A stretch of DNA of 15,193 nucleotides from Verrucomicrobiota bacterium. Its GTDB lineage: Bacteria; Verrucomicrobiota; Verrucomicrobiia; Chthoniobacterales; UBA10450. The number at the start of each line of letters is the position of its first letter. The stretch's first letter is position 1. The stretch spans positions 1 to 15,193 of the forward strand of contig QHOQ01000120.1 in NCBI GenBank assembly GCA_003219355.1. Reading direction: 5' to 3'. Position numbers and translations under genes: made by a program. Below, one piece after another: positions 6,585 to 14,074 of this stretch. The notes beneath the pieces were generated by a model that saw only the letters and a program-made list of their open reading frames with translations, ran no database searches and was not told where the DNA came from.

Positions 6585-6605
6585 ATCGAGCGCGGAGCGC
6601 TCGAT
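6585..6605 (-). terminator. Perfect hairpin between deacetylase and ffh
   Basis: ATCGAGCGC (6585-6593) and GCGCTCGAT (6597-6605) make a perfect 9-bp stem with a 3-base loop, starting five bases after the stop of the polysaccharide deacetylase gene. There is no T-run after it on either strand. It probably marks the end of the deacetylase transcript or protects its 3' end, leaving ffh to its own promoter. Confidence 0.45.
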
Positions 6606-6610
6606 CCACC

Positions 6611-7927
6611 TCACTTCTTCGGAGTTGGCGTCGATTTTGCCGCTGCGGACACCGGTGCAGCCGCGGCCGCCGCGTCAATCCCGAAAGTCCAGTGCGCCTC
6701 GACTTTTTTGCCTTCGGATTTCGCGCTAACAATCACCGTGCACGAGTTCCCGCGCAATTTTTGGGTCACCTGATATGAAATCGTGCCGGTTTTCGGATCG
6801 TAACTAACGGGTACGGTACCAAGTCCGCTGACGCGCATTTGCACGCTGCCGGGCTCGATTGCGCCGACGCGGCTGAGGTTCGCTTTGATAAGGGGAAGCG
6901 CTGTGCGAATGGTTTCGCCATCCGCCGGTTGAGTCGAGAGATTGGCCGCGCCGACTTCAGCAACCGCGGACGCTCCACCAGTGGATGTGCCAATCATCTT
7001 GACCGCGTCAACGAATACTTTCGGCTTGTTCGCTTCAATCGCGTAACGGCCAAGCGCATCGAGCGGAGAGGTAAAGGTAATCGGCTGACCGTAAACGGTA
7101 AACATCGCTTCGTACCCGGCATTTCGCGCAAGTTCTTTGACGTGCTCGTTATAATTGCCGAAGGGAACGGCGAAACAATTCACTTTGATCCCGAGCCGCT
7201 GCTCGAGCAGTTCCTTGGAGCCGACAACTTCATTTCGGACCCATTGCTCGTACGCTGGTCCGGTCAGTTTCGTTCTGGTCCTCTTCCCGCCGGGAGCAGC
7301 CAGCATTATATTATGCCCTTCGCGCAAGTCTTGATGCGTTGCAGTATGCGCTTCGATATCGACTCCGTTGTCACGCATGTCGGCAAGCTGTTCCCACGTG
7401 ATCGCCTCTCCGCCGCCCAAGCTTCCTCCACGTACGCCTTCGGTATAAATGAACATCGTAAACGGATATCCAAATTTTTTCATGATCGGCCATCCAACCT
7501 CGTATTGAGATTTCCAGCCATCATCGAAGCTGATGACCGCGCATCGCGGCGGTATATTTTTTTCGCCGCGCCGCCATGCCAGCAAATCTTGCATGCTGAT
7601 TACGGTGATCCCGGCATCTTTGAGTTGTTTCATCTGCGCCTCGAAATCGGCTGGTGTGATCTCGGTCCCCGGATAGCGAATTTTGTCGACTAAACGATGA
7701 TAACAAAAGATAATGGTCTGCGCTGTTTGATCGACAACGGTCTTGGTGATTTTCGGGGACGGCGCGGCACCGGCCACACCTGGCCCCGGGCTGCCGCCAG
7801 CAGTCTCGCCGGCTATTGCTGGCGGTGAACTCGCCGGCTCGGAACTCGTGGTGGTGGTTGGATTTCTCTTACACATTGAAAAATTCAACGCCAAGAGCAA
7901 CGGCAGAATCGCTAATCGGATCATCAT
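6611..7927 (-). CDS. Exported polysaccharide deacetylase (NodB/CE4)
   Basis: This 438-residue protein begins with a hydrophobic signal segment ending FSMC at C19, an imperfect lipobox, so lipidation is possible but unsure. A Pro/Gly/Ala/Ser-rich linker (22-60) follows. The CE4 domain (about 70-290) has the metal-binding motifs SFDDGW (D135, D136), HTATH (H194, H198) and VPFGNY (254-259). CE4 enzymes remove N- or O-acetyl groups from glycans such as peptidoglycan or exopolysaccharide. Residues about 330-415 look like a beta-rich accessory domain, and the end is Ala/Pro/Lys-rich. A second ATG directly follows the first. It is divergent from the amidase gene and upstream of ffh, but a hairpin lies between the latter. 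Substrate unknown. Confidence 0.88.
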   Translation of the reverse strand: MMIRLAILPLLLALNFSMCKRNPTTTTSSEPASSPPAIAGETAGGSPGPGVAGAAPSPKITKTVVDQTAQTIIFCYHRLVDKIRYPGTEITPADFEAQMKQLKDAGITVISMQDLLAWRRGEKNIPPRCAVISFDDGWKSQYEVGWPIMKKFGYPFTMFIYTEGVRGGSLGGGEAITWEQLADMRDNGVDIEAHTATHQDLREGHNIMLAAPGGKRTRTKLTGPAYEQWVRNEVVGSKELLEQRLGIKVNCFAVPFGNYNEHVKELARNAGYEAMFTVYGQPITFTSPLDALGRYAIEANKPKVFVDAVKMIGTSTGGASAVAEVGAANLSTQPADGETIRTALPLIKANLSRVGAIEPGSVQMRVSGLGTVPVSYDPKTGTISYQVTQKLRGNSCTVIVSAKSEGKKVEAHWTFGIDAAAAAAPVSAAAKSTPTPKK

Positions 7928-8091
7928 AAAAAGAGGTAAGTGCCTTTAATTGCAGCAGCGCGAAAAACAAGTGCTTTTTACGTGTGATTACTCGAAAATA
8001 CGTCGCTGGCGGAGTGAATCAAAAACCAGACCCCTGAGTTTGCCGACCGAAAACTTTTGCTAAAGCGTGCACTTTTTGCTATTAAAGCGGA
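7928..8091. promoter_or_regulatory. Divergent promoter region of two envelope-hydrolase genes
   Basis: This 164-bp spacer lies between the 5' ends of the deacetylase (-) and the amidase (+), so it should hold promoters for both. It is more AT-rich than the genes. For the amidase, TTGCTA (8057-8062), a 17-bp spacer and TATTAA (8080-8085) form a plausible sigma-70-like pair, but transcription would then begin almost at the ATG (8092), giving a leaderless mRNA. Similar blocks, CAAGTGCTTTTTACGTG near 7970 and CGTGCACTTTTTGC near 8066, occur at the two ends. Confidence 0.35.
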
Positions 8092-8814
8092 ATGTCGCGC
8101 CTGATCAGCCGCGCTCTTGCCTTCGGTCTGCTGACTCTGTTGGCTGCTTGCGCGACCGCACCGAAGGCGGCGAAAAACACGAGCAAGACTTTTACGACGG
8201 TGGTCGTAGATGCGGGTCACGGCGGGAAAGATAATGGGGCGTATCGCCGATTTGGAGGCGCCGAAAAAATCGCCACCCTCGATGTGGCCCAGCGTCTCGA
8301 GCGCAATTTGCGCGAATCGGAATTAAAAACCGTGATGACCCGATCCTCGGATGTTTTCATCTCACTGGATGAACGCGTCGCCATCGAAAATTCGCAGAAA
8401 AATGCCATCTTCGTCAGCATTCATTTCAACGATTCCCGCCGGCGTGGCATCCATGGCTTCGAAACCTACTATCATTCGGGCAATTCATCTGACCTGGCGA
8501 ATCGGATCCAATCGAAGCTGATGACGATCCCGCACTCGGTAAATCGCGGCGTGCACACAGCGAATTTCCGCGTCCTCCGTCTGGCTTACTATCCAGCGGT
8601 TTTGGTGGAGTGCGGATTTTTGAGCAATCGATCCGAGGGCAACAACGCACGCGACGCCGAATATCGCGAACTGCTGTCGGAGAGAATCGCAGAAGCAATT
8701 GTCGAACAACGTTACGGGCCCGGTGTGTATCACGCGTCTCCCCAAGTAGCCGCCGCGCAGCCGCAACCGGCGAACGCCGGCCATGAGCCGGCGCCGGCCG
8801 CTCCCCAACATTAG
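8092..8814 (+). CDS. N-acetylmuramoyl-L-alanine amidase, lipoprotein (Amidase_3)
   Basis: A 240-residue zinc amidase that cleaves the bond between MurNAc and the stem peptide of peptidoglycan. The signal peptide ends in a good lipobox, LLAAC with C20, so it should be a membrane-anchored lipoprotein in the periplasm. The Amidase_3 zinc ligands are visible: H43 in DAGHGG, E58 in GGAEK and H111 in SIHFND; E173 in VECGFLSN is the catalytic Glu. The C-terminal 30 or so residues are Ala/Pro/Gln-rich and probably disordered. No SPOR, LysM or AMIN domain is present. It ends in a 4-base tail-to-tail overlap with the MFS gene (TTAG, 8811-8814). The divergent neighbour is another glycan hydrolase, which suggests related envelope roles. 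Confidence 0.93.
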   Translation: MSRLISRALAFGLLTLLAACATAPKAAKNTSKTFTTVVVDAGHGGKDNGAYRRFGGAEKIATLDVAQRLERNLRESELKTVMTRSSDVFISLDERVAIENSQKNAIFVSIHFNDSRRRGIHGFETYYHSGNSSDLANRIQSKLMTIPHSVNRGVHTANFRVLRLAYYPAVLVECGFLSNRSEGNNARDAEYRELLSERIAEAIVEQRYGPGVYHASPQVAAAQPQPANAGHEPAPAAPQH

Positions 8815-10043
8815 AATTCTTTGCCGCATTCTTCGCGCCCGATCGCGGCCAGCACGATCAGCGCCACAAAAATGATGAGCGCAAAGAGCGCCAGCGCTTT
8901 CGCATAATTCGGATGCCCGCTCGCGTCCCGAAAATGGTCGGCCAGCCGTGCCTCCACCACCGCTGTATTCGCGGCAAGTAAATTCCCGAGCTGATAAGCA
9001 AACCCCGGGAAAGTTCCGCGCAGCTCGCCCGGTGAAAGCTCGTTCAAATGCACCGGCACAATCCCCCAAGCGCCTTGCACCATGAATTGCATGGCAAATC
9101 CGCCGATCACCAACAGGGAAAAACTGGGCGAAAAAACCCAGGCAGGAATCAGGAGGATTCCGAACACGGCCGCCAAGATGATCGCGCGGCGCCGGCCCCA
9201 TTTTTGCGAGAGATGACCGAGAAGCGTTCCGCCGCAGATCGCGCCAAAGGCATAAATGATCCCGGTCGCTGCCTTTTGCGTTACCCCGTAGTGCCGTTGT
9301 TCGCCGAGGAACGTTTGATACATGTCCTGGGTCCCGTGTGACATGGCGTTGAACGCCGTCATCAGCAGAATGACGTAAAGAAAAAGTGCCCAGTGCCGTT
9401 GGAGGACGCTCAGTACATTTTTCCAAAAATCAGTCGGCGCGGTGCGGCGACGTAGCCATGCTGGCGATTCCGGCACCCGTGCACGGATGAAAATGACAAG
9501 GAATGCCGGCACTACGCCCGCCACGAAGAGGCCGCGCCAGCCGAAGAACGGAAACACCGCCCAGTAAACAACTGCCGCCAGCAGATAACCAAAGGCATAG
9601 CCCTGCTGCAAAATCCCCGAGAACAACCCGCGCGTCGCCGTCGGCAAAGTTTCCATCGCGAGGGATGCGCCCAGGCCCCATTCTCCGCCCATGCCGATCC
9701 CGTAAAGCGCCCGAAAAATCAGCAGCCAGGTGTAATTCGGCGAAAACGCCGTGAGCAATTCCATGGCCGAGTAAAAAATGATGTCGATCATGAGCGGGAT
9801 CCGCCGCCCGAATCGATCGCCCAGCAGTCCGAAAATAAATGCCCCGACCGGGCGCATCGCCAGAGTCAGGGTGATGGCGTAACTAAGCTTGGCGATGCTC
9901 GTGCCGAAATCGTGCGCCATCGCCGCGATCACAAACGTGAGGAGAAAAAAATCGAACGCGTCCAGCGCCCATCCCAGAAAGCAAGCGACAAATGTATTGC
10001 GTTGATCCCGGTTGAGTAATTTGAAGAGCCGGAGCGCTTCCAC
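8811..10043 (-). CDS. MFS transporter, metabolite:proton symporter type
   Basis: A 410-residue, 12-helix major facilitator protein. MFS motif A GLLGDRFGRR is at residues 72-81 and repeats weakly as HLSQKWGRRR at 277-286; RALYGIGMGGEWGLG (111-125) and RVPESPAWL (189-197) are typical of the sugar-porter-like families. The start region FLGWALDAFDFFLLTFV resembles sialate/lactate (NanT/Jen-type) carriers, so a carboxylate or sialic acid substrate is possible, but no catabolic genes are nearby to decide. The start is a GTG at 10043; an in-frame TAA lies four codons upstream, so no longer start is possible. It is convergent with the amidase gene and divergent from metH. Confidence 0.85.
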   Translation of the reverse strand: MEALRLFKLLNRDQRNTFVACFLGWALDAFDFFLLTFVIAAMAHDFGTSIAKLSYAITLTLAMRPVGAFIFGLLGDRFGRRIPLMIDIIFYSAMELLTAFSPNYTWLLIFRALYGIGMGGEWGLGASLAMETLPTATRGLFSGILQQGYAFGYLLAAVVYWAVFPFFGWRGLFVAGVVPAFLVIFIRARVPESPAWLRRRTAPTDFWKNVLSVLQRHWALFLYVILLMTAFNAMSHGTQDMYQTFLGEQRHYGVTQKAATGIIYAFGAICGGTLLGHLSQKWGRRRAIILAAVFGILLIPAWVFSPSFSLLVIGGFAMQFMVQGAWGIVPVHLNELSPGELRGTFPGFAYQLGNLLAANTAVVEARLADHFRDASGHPNYAKALALFALIIFVALIVLAAIGREECGKEF

Positions 10044-10202
10044 GCCTCTGATTTAATTGTCGATCTAATAATTGGAAAGCGCGGAATGTGCAGCCTATCA
10101 AAGTGGTCTCAGCTAAAGGCGAGCAAGCGGGGGCGAGCGAGTCAACCTTCCTATCTCGGAACGTATCTCTGACTGGGTTAAGTGGAGCACGGAGCCAGAG
10201 CT

Positions 10203-10231
10203 TTGTCCGAAACACATCTACGTATCATGAT
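10203..10231 (+). promoter_or_regulatory. Weak candidate promoter of metH
   Basis: TTGTCC (10203-10208) and CATGAT (10226-10231) are separated by 17 bp and each match four or so positions of the sigma-70 consensus. The -10 lies inside the palindrome at 10220-10235, so a protein bound there would block it. The start codon follows about 55 bases later. This is a pattern match only. Confidence 0.25.
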
Positions 10232-10235
10232 ACGT
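10220..10235. promoter_or_regulatory. 16-bp perfect palindrome upstream of metH, candidate operator
   Basis: ACGTATCATGATACGT is a perfect 16-bp palindrome, 50 bases before the metH ATG in the 242-bp divergent spacer between metH and the MFS gene. No SAM or cobalamin riboswitch was recognised in the spacer, so a DNA-binding regulator is a reasonable alternative. The regulator is unknown. Confidence 0.5.
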
Positions 10236-10285
10236 CAATTTGTTTCTTGATCACCGCCACAAACGCAGTTTAGTTCCCCACACTA

Positions 10286-13200
10286 ATGGCGACTGATCTT
10301 CATCCCCTGGAAACACTTCTGCCCCAACGCATCGTCGTTCTCGACGGCGCCATGGGTACGATGATCCAGCGCTACAAACGTTCGGAGGACGATTATCGCG
10401 GACAACGGTTTGGCGATTGGAAGGGCAAGCATCTCAAAGGCAGCCTCGAGCTTCTTCTTCTGACGAAGCCGGAGATCGTTGAGGAAATCCACACGCAATA
10501 CCTCGAAGCCGGCGCCGATATCATTGAGACCAACACATTCAGCGCCACGACGATCGGGTTGCACGATTTCCTTTTTGCCGGAGAACCGCCTGCCGGCCGC
10601 AAGGACCACGATTTCTTCCAGCGCGTGGTGGACGATGTCGATCTCCGCGCGCTCGTACACGAGATGAACCTGTCGGCGGCTAAAATTGCGCGGGGCGCAA
10701 GGGATCGTGTTGCCGATCAAACCGGAACTCGCCGATTTGTTGCTGGATCGATGGGACCCCTTCCCGTGGCGGCGTCGATGTCTCCGGATGTAAACGATCC
10801 CGCTTTCCGCGCCGTCACGTTCGATCAACTCAAACAGACTTATTTCGACCAGGCAAAAGCCCTGGTCGAAGGAGGTGTCGATCTTTTGTTGGTTGAAACC
10901 ATTTTCGACACGCTGAATGCCAAGGCGGCGCTCTTCGCCATTGCGGAAGTTTTTGAAGAAGCCAGAAAGAAGCTTCCACTGATTATTTCCGGAACGGTGA
11001 CGGATCGATCCGGGCGAACGTTGAGCGGTCAAACTGTGGAAGCGTTTCTCATCTCCATTGCGCACGCGCAACCGCTCATTGTTGCGCTGAATTGCGCGCT
11101 GGGTCCGACTGAAATGGAGCCGTTCATAGAAGAACTTTCGCGTACCGCGCCGTTTTACGTGGGCGCTTATCCGAACGCAGGATTGCCTGACCCGCTTTCT
11201 CCCACGGGATTTCCTGAAACTCCAGAAACATTTACACCTAAAGTTGCGACCTGGGTAGCAAATGGGTGGCTCAATCTGGTGGGCGGCTGTTGCGGCACGA
11301 CGCCCAAACACGTGCGCAGACTCGCAAATGCCGTGCGCGATTGCAAACCGCGAAAGATTCAATCCGCAATCCACAATCCGCAATCGGCAATTCTCCAGCT
11401 TTCCGGGCTCGAGCCGCTGAAGATTACGCCTGATTTTGGATTCGCTGTTATTGGCGAGCGCACCAATATCACCGGCTCGCCCAAGTTTTCGAAACTAATT
11501 CTGGCGGGCGATCTCGAAGGCGCGCTGACGGTTGCGCGTCAACAAGTCCAGGGCGGAGCAAATATCCTCGATATAAATATGGACGAGGGAATGATCGATT
11601 CTGAAGCGACCATGACACGTTTCCTGAGCCTGGTCGGCAGCGAACCGGAAATCATGCGCATTCCGCTCATGATCGACAGCTCGAAGTGGAGCGTGATCGA
11701 AGCAGGCCTCAAATGCGTGCAAGGCAAAGCCGTCGTCAATTCCATCAGTTTAAAGAACGGTGAGGAGGAATTTCTTCGACAGGCTCGACTGATTCGGCAA
11801 CATGGCGCAGCCGTCATCGTGATGGCTTTTGATGAACGCGGCCAGGCAGACTCGTTCGACCGCAAGATTGGCATCTGCGCGCGGGCATATGATCTCTTGA
11901 CCAAGCGCGCGAACTTTCCGGCAAATGACATCATCTTCGATCCGAACATTCTGACTGTCGCGACGGGTCTCGAAGAGCATTGCAATTACGCCGTCGATTT
12001 CATCGAGGCAACACGTTGGATAAAGAAGAATCTTCCCGGCGCGCGCGTAAGTGGCGGCGTAAGCAATATTTCCTTTTCGTTTCGCGGAAACAATGCGGTG
12101 CGCGAAGCCATGCATGCTGCGTTTCTCTTTCATGCTATCCGCGCGGGTCTCGACATGGGAATCGTCAATGCAGGACAGCTCGCGGTTTACGAAGAAATCG
12201 AGCCGGACCTGCGCGATCGCGTAGAAGACGTGCTCTTAAACCGGCGCTCTGATGCGACAGAACGGCTGGTCGAATTTGCTGAAAGGGTTAAAACCAAAGG
12301 CAAAACGCCCATCAAAGACGAAGCATGGCGCACGCAACCAGTGGAAGAGCGTTTGAAGCACGCGCTGATAAAAGGCATCGTTGATTACATCGATGCCGAT
12401 ACGGAAGAGGCACGAAAAAAATCAAAGCGTCCCCTCGAGGTCATCGAAGGTCCGCTCATGGCCGGAATGAGCGTGGTGGGCGACCTGTTTGGCTCGGGCA
12501 AAATGTTTCTGCCGCAAGTAGTGAAGAGCGCGCGTGTGATGAAAAAAGCTGTCGCCTATCTGATGCCGTTTATGGAGGCGGAGAAATCAGCAGGCGCGAA
12601 ACCGCAGGGCCGCATCGTGATGGCGACGGTGAAAGGCGATGTCCACGACATCGGCAAGAACATCGTCGGGGTCGTATTGCAATGTAACAACTACGACGTC
12701 ATCGATCTTGGGGTGATGGTGCCAGCCGCGAAAATCCTGGAAACGGCGCGGGAGAAAAAAGCGAATGCGATCGGATTGAGTGGGCTGATCACGCCATCGC
12801 TCGATGAGATGGTGCACGTAGCGCAGGAAATGGAGCGCGAAGGATTCGATCTGCCGTTGCTGATCGGGGGCGCCACTACCAGCCGAGCACACACGGCGGT
12901 GAAAATCGCGCCGCATTATCGGTCAAGTATTGTCCATGTTGTCGATGCGTCGCGCGCGGTCGGCGTTGTAAATTCTCTGTTAAACGAGCAGTTGAAATCA
13001 GAATTCGAAATGAAAACGCGGGGCGATTACGCACGATTGCGCGAGGAGCATTCGGCGAAGGCTCGGGGAAAACAATTGCTGACGCTGGAAGAAGCGCGCG
13101 CAAATCGAGCGCCGATAGATTGGAGCGCCTACCAACCACCGACACCGGAGTTCACGGGTGCGCGCGCAGTTTGTCCGGCGATTGCCGACCTTCGAGACTA

Positions 13201-14074
13201 CATCGACTGGTCGCCCTTCTTTCACGTCTGGGAACTGCGCGGTCGTTACCCGGCGATATTTGATGATCCGGTGGTCGGTAAACAGGCGCGCGAACTTTTC
13301 GACGACGCGCAAGAACTTCTCGAACAAATCGTCACCAAGAATTTGCTGAGAGCGCGCGGCGTCCATGCTTTTTGGCCGGCAAACGCCGTCGGTGACGATG
13401 TCGATCTTTACGTCGATGAGGCGAGAAGAGAGAAACTCGCGATATTCTATTTTTTGCGGCAACAGATGCAGAAGCCCGCGGGCCAATTCAATCATTGCCT
13501 GGCAGATTACGTTGCGCCGAAATCAAATCCCAAATCCGGAAACCGTGGTCCACAATCAGCGGATTATCTCGGTGGTTTCGCCGTTTCCATTCACGGCGCG
13601 GATGAACTCGCAAAGGAGTTTACCGCTGCACACGATGATTACAGCGCGATCTTGGCGAAGGCGCTAGCAGACCGATTCGCGGAAGCGTTCGCGGAGCATT
13701 TACACAAGCAAGCGCGCCTCGCGTGGGGATTCGGGCGAGATGAAAATTTGTCACACGCCGATCTTATTCGCGAAAAATATCGCGGTATTCGGCCAGCAGC
13801 GGGTTATCCCGCATGTCCCGATCACGCGGAGAAGCGAACACTTTTCGATTTGCTGGACGCCGAAAACAACGCCGGCATCAAACTAACGGAGTCGTATGCG
13901 ATGCATCCTGGAGCGAGCGTCAGCGGTCTTTACTTTTCACATCCCGAGGCAAAATATTTTGGCGTCGGACAAATTGCGCGCGACCAGGTCGTCGATTATG
14001 CGACGCGGCGGCGAGGCGAGCCGGTCGCCGCAATTGAAAAGCGGTTGGCTCCGAATTTAGGCTACGAGCCTTAG
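10286..14074 (+). CDS. metH: Cobalamin-dependent methionine synthase MetH
   Basis: MetH transfers the methyl group of 5-methyltetrahydrofolate via cobalamin to homocysteine. All four modules are present in 1262 residues (E. coli 1227). The homocysteine domain (1-345) has VLDGAMGTM and zinc ligands C270 (LNCALG), C335 and C336 (GGCCGTTP). The folate domain (about 385-645) has GERTNITGSPKF and DINMDEGM. The cobalamin part (about 685-910) has the helical cap and DVHDIG with cobalt ligand H787. The activation domain (about 930-1262) has the SAM-binding RPAAGYPACPDH (1169-1180). Two insertions come from 7-bp repeats: residues about 358-370 in the linker between the first two modules, and about 1080-1092 in the activation domain. 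It needs cobalamin; no cobalamin genes are in view. It overlaps the desaturase stop by four bases (TTAG). Confidence 0.97.
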   Translation: MATDLHPLETLLPQRIVVLDGAMGTMIQRYKRSEDDYRGQRFGDWKGKHLKGSLELLLLTKPEIVEEIHTQYLEAGADIIETNTFSATTIGLHDFLFAGEPPAGRKDHDFFQRVVDDVDLRALVHEMNLSAAKIARGARDRVADQTGTRRFVAGSMGPLPVAASMSPDVNDPAFRAVTFDQLKQTYFDQAKALVEGGVDLLLVETIFDTLNAKAALFAIAEVFEEARKKLPLIISGTVTDRSGRTLSGQTVEAFLISIAHAQPLIVALNCALGPTEMEPFIEELSRTAPFYVGAYPNAGLPDPLSPTGFPETPETFTPKVATWVANGWLNLVGGCCGTTPKHVRRLANAVRDCKPRKIQSAIHNPQSAILQLSGLEPLKITPDFGFAVIGERTNITGSPKFSKLILAGDLEGALTVARQQVQGGANILDINMDEGMIDSEATMTRFLSLVGSEPEIMRIPLMIDSSKWSVIEAGLKCVQGKAVVNSISLKNGEEEFLRQARLIRQHGAAVIVMAFDERGQADSFDRKIGICARAYDLLTKRANFPANDIIFDPNILTVATGLEEHCNYAVDFIEATRWIKKNLPGARVSGGVSNISFSFRGNNAVREAMHAAFLFHAIRAGLDMGIVNAGQLAVYEEIEPDLRDRVEDVLLNRRSDATERLVEFAERVKTKGKTPIKDEAWRTQPVEERLKHALIKGIVDYIDADTEEARKKSKRPLEVIEGPLMAGMSVVGDLFGSGKMFLPQVVKSARVMKKAVAYLMPFMEAEKSAGAKPQGRIVMATVKGDVHDIGKNIVGVVLQCNNYDVIDLGVMVPAAKILETAREKKANAIGLSGLITPSLDEMVHVAQEMEREGFDLPLLIGGATTSRAHTAVKIAPHYRSSIVHVVDASRAVGVVNSLLNEQLKSEFEMKTRGDYARLREEHSAKARGKQLLTLEEARANRAPIDWSAYQPPTPEFTGARAVCPAIADLRDYIDWSPFFHVWELRGRYPAIFDDPVVGKQARELFDDAQELLEQIVTKNLLRARGVHAFWPANAVGDDVDLYVDEARREKLAIFYFLRQQMQKPAGQFNHCLADYVAPKSNPKSGNRGPQSADYLGGFAVSIHGADELAKEFTAAHDDYSAILAKALADRFAEAFAEHLHKQARLAWGFGRDENLSHADLIREKYRGIRPAAGYPACPDHAEKRTLFDLLDAENNAGIKLTESYAMHPGASVSGLYFSHPEAKYFGVGQIARDQVVDYATRRRGEPVAAIEKRLAPNLGYEP
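11360..11394 (+). repeat. 7-bp tandem array in the metH interdomain linker
   Basis: Five units: CAATCCG (11360), CAATCCA (11367), CAATCCG (11374), CAATCGG (11381), CAATTCT (11388), 35 bp in all. It is translated as IQSAIHNPQSAIL between the homocysteine and folate modules. Degeneration increases toward the 3' end. Confidence 0.85.
13519..13560 (+). repeat. Degenerate 7-bp tandem array in the metH activation domain
   Basis: With a 7-bp step from 13519 the units are GAAATCA, AATCCCA, AATCCGG, AAACCGT, GGTCCAC, AATCAGC. The last five (13526-13560) again span 35 bp. It is translated as a KSNPKSGNRGPQSA insertion between DYVAPK and DYLGGFAV, where E. coli MetH has a much shorter segment. Confidence 0.65.

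Noticed and set aside
6839..7693. Plus-strand open frame (284 codons) opposite the polysaccharide deacetylase
   Set aside because: The opposite strand encodes all CE4 metal motifs; the plus-strand product shows no recognisable domain.
8485..9426. Minus-strand open frame (313 codons) across the amidase and MFS genes
   Set aside because: It is out of frame with the MFS gene and antisense to the amidase; both of those have intact family motifs, and this product is a Cys/Arg/Gly-rich low-sense sequence.
10044..10285. Possible SAM or cobalamin riboswitch before metH
   Set aside because: I could not find the conserved cores or a terminator/anti-terminator arrangement; only the 16-bp palindrome stands out.
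10283..11383. Long minus-strand open frame (366 codons) opposite the start of metH
   Set aside because: It is antisense to the well-conserved MetH homocysteine domain, is Arg/His/Phe-rich and resembles no protein family; a shadow frame.
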